Shown one piece after another: positions 61,346 through 64,000 of a DNA stretch of 64,000 nucleotides. A program made the position numbers and the translations under genes. Origin of the DNA: Hanleya hanleyi (taxonomy: Eukaryota > Mollusca > Polyplacophora > Lepidopleurida > Hanleyidae). A model generated the notes under the pieces. It ran no database searches. It was not told where the DNA came from and was given only the letters and a program-made list of their open reading frames with translations. The DNA lies in contig JAVTVY010018831.1 in the NCBI GenBank assembly GCA_036873755.1, positions 1-64,000 of the forward strand, given 5' to 3'. How positions within the stretch are numbered: the stretch's first letter is position 1; each line of letters starts with the position of its first letter.

Positions 61346-62034
61346 AATAATGCATAACAGGCTATTGGTATGAAACAGTGTAGGACATTATGACTTCACG
61401 GAATAAGCCGAGCAGTCGCGAATGCCATCACGTTTGCCTAGTCACGTGAGCAAATGCGCGATCGCTGATTGCGCAAACAACCGGGGATTCCCCAAACCTC
61501 CACAGTTTCTGAGAACTCGCTGTGGGTTCGGGTCCGGGTTGAATTTTGTGTTTGTTATTTCTCTCAAAGGACGGTTAGAAAATTATGCAAAATCCTTGCC
61601 AAACTCGGGGGATTTTCTTACGAAGTAAGTTTCGGTAAGTTTCGTCTTGTACGGGTAGCCTGTCAACCACAGACAGCTGCACTAATTATGTAAATTTGGT
61701 TGATTTGTTGTTGTTGTTTAACATACTCTTAACTCGATGGGTATTTTCCACTGGTGCTACAAGAAAAAATCACATGGTGCTATATTCCCAAAATGCTGTT
61801 TGTTCTCTTATGCTTGAGAAAGGAAGCGGCGGGCGTTGTTCGATCGATCAATTAAGTGTTCCCCGACTCATTGATGCAGAGTATAGGGGGGGAAGGAAAG
61901 AAAAGACATGTATATACAGTGATAAGGTAGATAGAAATAATATGTACATTATAAACTGGAGAAACATGGTAATCTTATTTACAATCCTTGTTCGGGTGGC
62001 ACAGCTGATGCGACTAATTTAAAAACATGTTCTA
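61346..62034. other. Unclassified, no supported gene
   Basis: Two overlapping plus-strand frames (61422-61628, 61469-61693) and one of 108 codons (61696-62022) show no domain I can identify. The first ends near a GTAAGT but has no convincing family signature. Confidence 0.35.
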
Positions 62035-62044
62035 GGGAGGATAG

Positions 62045-62918
62045 TAGTTCAACAAGCTGAACCCTGCTGACATTTAATTTTGTGATATTGACAACGCAGG
62101 GTTCAGCCGTTGAACCGAAATTTCCTATCGCAAAATTTTCGCCTCCCGACCTGGGTAACAGCGGGTGGATTTGCGCTCATAAAAAAGCAATAATACCTAC
62201 CGTTTTGTGCTCGTTTGAATAGAATACGTATTTGCCTACTTCCCTGGCCATTTATTTTCTCTGTCCAGCTTCTTTCTTTTCCATAAACGGTAAAAGAAAA
62301 AAAAATCATCGCAGACGATCTTCCAAAAACGAAATCCTCCACCATTTTCGAACACTGTCACGTGAACCTGATTCTCTCACGTGAGGTTATTCTAAATTCA
62401 GGATTACAAGAGTCGGAAAAGCTGAATCCGCTCAGTCGACCGAGTCGCTTAGGTAGATGAAAAATCCCATGAATTACCTTTCTCAGTATGTGCCTTCCAT
62501 TATGCTTGATTTCGATAGTTACAATTTTAAATTCAAATGCAGATAATGTGACAGCCTTATGAATGAGCCGTTTCCGACCTTCCGGTCTACAATCCCGAAT
62601 TTACAAATGACATTTCAAAATGGCGGCGGATTTCATGTTTGGAAGATCGTCTGCAATGATATTTTTTCTTTCGCCGTTTATGGAAATGAAAGAAGCTGGA
62701 CAGAGAAAATAAATGGCCAGGGAAGTAGGCAAATACGTATTCTATCCAAACGAGCACAAAACGGTAGGTATTATTGCTTTTTATGAGCGCAAATCCACCC
62801 GCTGTTACCCAGGTCGGGAGGCGAAAATTTTGCGATAGGAAATTTCGGTTCAACGGCTGAACCCTGCGTTGTCAATATCACAAAATTAAATGTCAGCAGG
62901 GTTCAGCTTGTTGAACTA
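62045..62918. mobile_element. Mutator-like foldback element 1
   Basis: The 874-bp element has inverted arms of about 300 bp (62045-62345 and 62625-62918), with ends TAGTTCAACAAGCTGAACCC and GGGTTCAGCTTGTTGAACTA. A perfect 10-bp target duplication GGGAGGATAG lies at 62035-62044 and 62919-62928. Each arm also has its own small palindrome (AAGCTGAACCCTGC with GCAGGGTTCAGCCG). Duplications of 9-11 bp are typical of Mutator-like elements. No transposase is present. Confidence 0.85.
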
Positions 62919-62988
62919 GGGAGGATAGGTCTTTCCCATCAGGTAGTCACAGAATGCTCCCACCATCTTAGAACTGTGCTCCCTTGAG

Positions 62989-63467
62989 GGCTCATACTAA
63001 AGGACGGCGGAAAGGAAGGCCGCCGGCCGAAAGGAAGGCCGCCGGCCGAAAGGACGGCGGTGGATAAAAACATATGTTACAAGGCTTGGCGGGGGATAAT
63101 TTGTGCCTAGATGTATTACTTGTGTAAATTTATACCGATTTCATATATTTGCAGGTACCCACAACGTCGTATGGTCACATGAATGTCGGATAATACTTCA
63201 CGGCCGTCACAGTTTTTGCTGCACCCGCCTTCCCAGTCGGCCGCCATTTTGATTTTCGCTAGCCGTGACGGCCGTGAAGTATTATCCGACATTCATCTGA
63301 CCATACGACGTTGTGGGTACCTGCAAATATATGAAATCGGTATAAATTTACACAAGTAATACATCTAGGCACAAATTATCCCCCGCCAAGCCTTGTAACA
63401 TATGTTTTTATCCACCGCCGTCCTTTCGGCCGGCGGCCTTCCTTTCCGCCGTCCTTTAGTATGAGCC
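62989..63467. mobile_element. Mutator-like foldback element 2
   Basis: The 479-bp element has arms of about 220 and 206 bp that are nearly exact inverted copies (GGCTCATACTAAAGGACGG against CCGTCCTTTAGTATGAGCC) around a 50-bp centre with GCCGCCATTTTG. A perfect 9-bp target duplication TCCCTTGAG lies at 62980-62988 and 63468-63476. The left arm has an extra copy of AAGGAAGGCCGCCGGCC. Near-identical arms suggest a young insertion. Confidence 0.9.
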
Positions 63468-63476
63468 TCCCTTGAG

Positions 63477-63624
63477 AGGACCTCACTGTGCCCACTTAGC
63501 AGTCTGTAGGTTGATCTCCCCCACAATGGATCCTTTCTCCCTGTTGGAAAGATACAGAGTCTGATTCACTTTGCCCATCAGAGAATCGCGTTCTTCCTCA
63601 AATCTCTAGCACTGGAAGACATAA
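63477..63624. other. Short unclassified stretch
   Basis: Nothing recognised. Confidence 0.4.
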
Positions 63625-64000
63625 TTCAATTCAATTCAATTCAATTCAATATTTATTGTACTGAACACCCTAGACAGGGCAGAGTACATAAAGAACACGA
63701 AAGAAGCAGCATCAGTTTCGAACAATCAATATTAAAACAACATCATGCATTAACACATGTAGGTAATGGTACAGAGATTCACTGTAAGGATCTTTGTGTG
63801 AACCACGAATGCAGCGTATTGCATATGGCATTCGTTAAATGGATATCATCTAAGGACATAATAAAGATAAATTTATCAGCATCCGTCAAATGAATGAAAT
63901 GAGGGTAATAATTTACAATTTGTGCGAACAGTATTTCTCTATCTATTATATACTTATCACATGCCAACACAAAATGGAATTCGTCCTCGAAAGTATTGCA
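63625..64000 (-). mobile_element. 3' end of a CR1/L2-type LINE (continues beyond the window)
   Basis: From the window edge inward on the minus strand, the last codons of a reverse transcriptase ORF read FEDEFHFVLACDKYIIDRE, with the frame ending at 63779. Family members end with a (D/E)EFHFxxxC block like this. A 3' UTR and a TTGAA microsatellite tail (ATTCAATTCAATTCAATT at about 63630-63648 on the plus strand) follow. The polymerase domain itself is outside the window. Confidence 0.7.

Noticed and set aside
61422..61628. Possible THAP-type or C2-type protein start
   Set aside because: Only a CxxxxxC pattern; the rest does not follow any zinc-domain signature.

Overview
This is a stretch of nuclear DNA from an invertebrate animal, very probably marine. 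It contains one spliced host gene buried in transposable elements. The evidence is (i) nine small exons with GT/AG borders that join in a single open frame, (ii) Ty3/Gypsy retrotransposons, one with the unusual integrase-before-reverse-transcriptase order known as Gmr1-like, and (iii) piggyBac-, Harbinger-, Mutator- and Tc1-like non-autonomous elements, LINE and SINE pieces, and satellites. Gmr1-like elements were first described in deuterostomes, so a lancelet, hemichordate, echinoderm or tunicate is possible, but the species cannot be fixed from the sequence.

Host gene: exons at 1429-1512, 1748-1840, 2506-2595, 10382-10495, 11468-11563, 34290-34368, 34731-34782, 35221-35284 and 35480-35599 (+) encode the middle and late part of an SLC18-type (vesicular monoamine/acetylcholine transporter-like) major facilitator protein. 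The first and last exons lie outside the window or were not found. Two introns, 7.8 kb and 22.7 kb, hold most of the mobile DNA.

Layout: 1-2600, exons 1-3 with a small TA-flanked MITE. 2606-6897, a 4.3-kb inverted-repeat element starting ten bases after exon 3. 8371-9458, a TTAA-flanked MITE. 11909-31985, a 20-kb imperfect palindrome whose arms were later hit by two more TTAA MITEs, a TA MITE, a smaller palindrome carrying two divergent zinc-finger gene relics, and a complete but dead Gmr1-like retrotransposon (24335-30327). Its centre is a long tandem array with CTCF-like motifs. 32.3 kb, a relic of a packaging-ATPase-like gene. 34-35.6 kb, exons 6-9. 36-39 kb, local tandem repeats split by a foldback element. 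39934-53139, a 13-kb Gypsy retrotransposon with very long LTRs, an extra zinc-finger ORF after integrase, and a 2-kb Harbinger-like element inside one LTR. 53.4-55.1 kb, satellites. 55154-57404, a broken type-B DNA polymerase gene of the Polinton/Maverick kind. 57.4-64 kb, minisatellites, a SINE, LINE 3' ends and two adjacent Mutator-like foldback elements with perfect 10- and 9-bp target duplications.

Apart from the SLC18-like gene, nothing here looks like a working host gene. The coding capacity of the mobile elements is mostly broken by stops and frameshifts; the best preserved is the Gypsy pol at 44914-48027. All family assignments come from reading motifs by eye; no database search was run.
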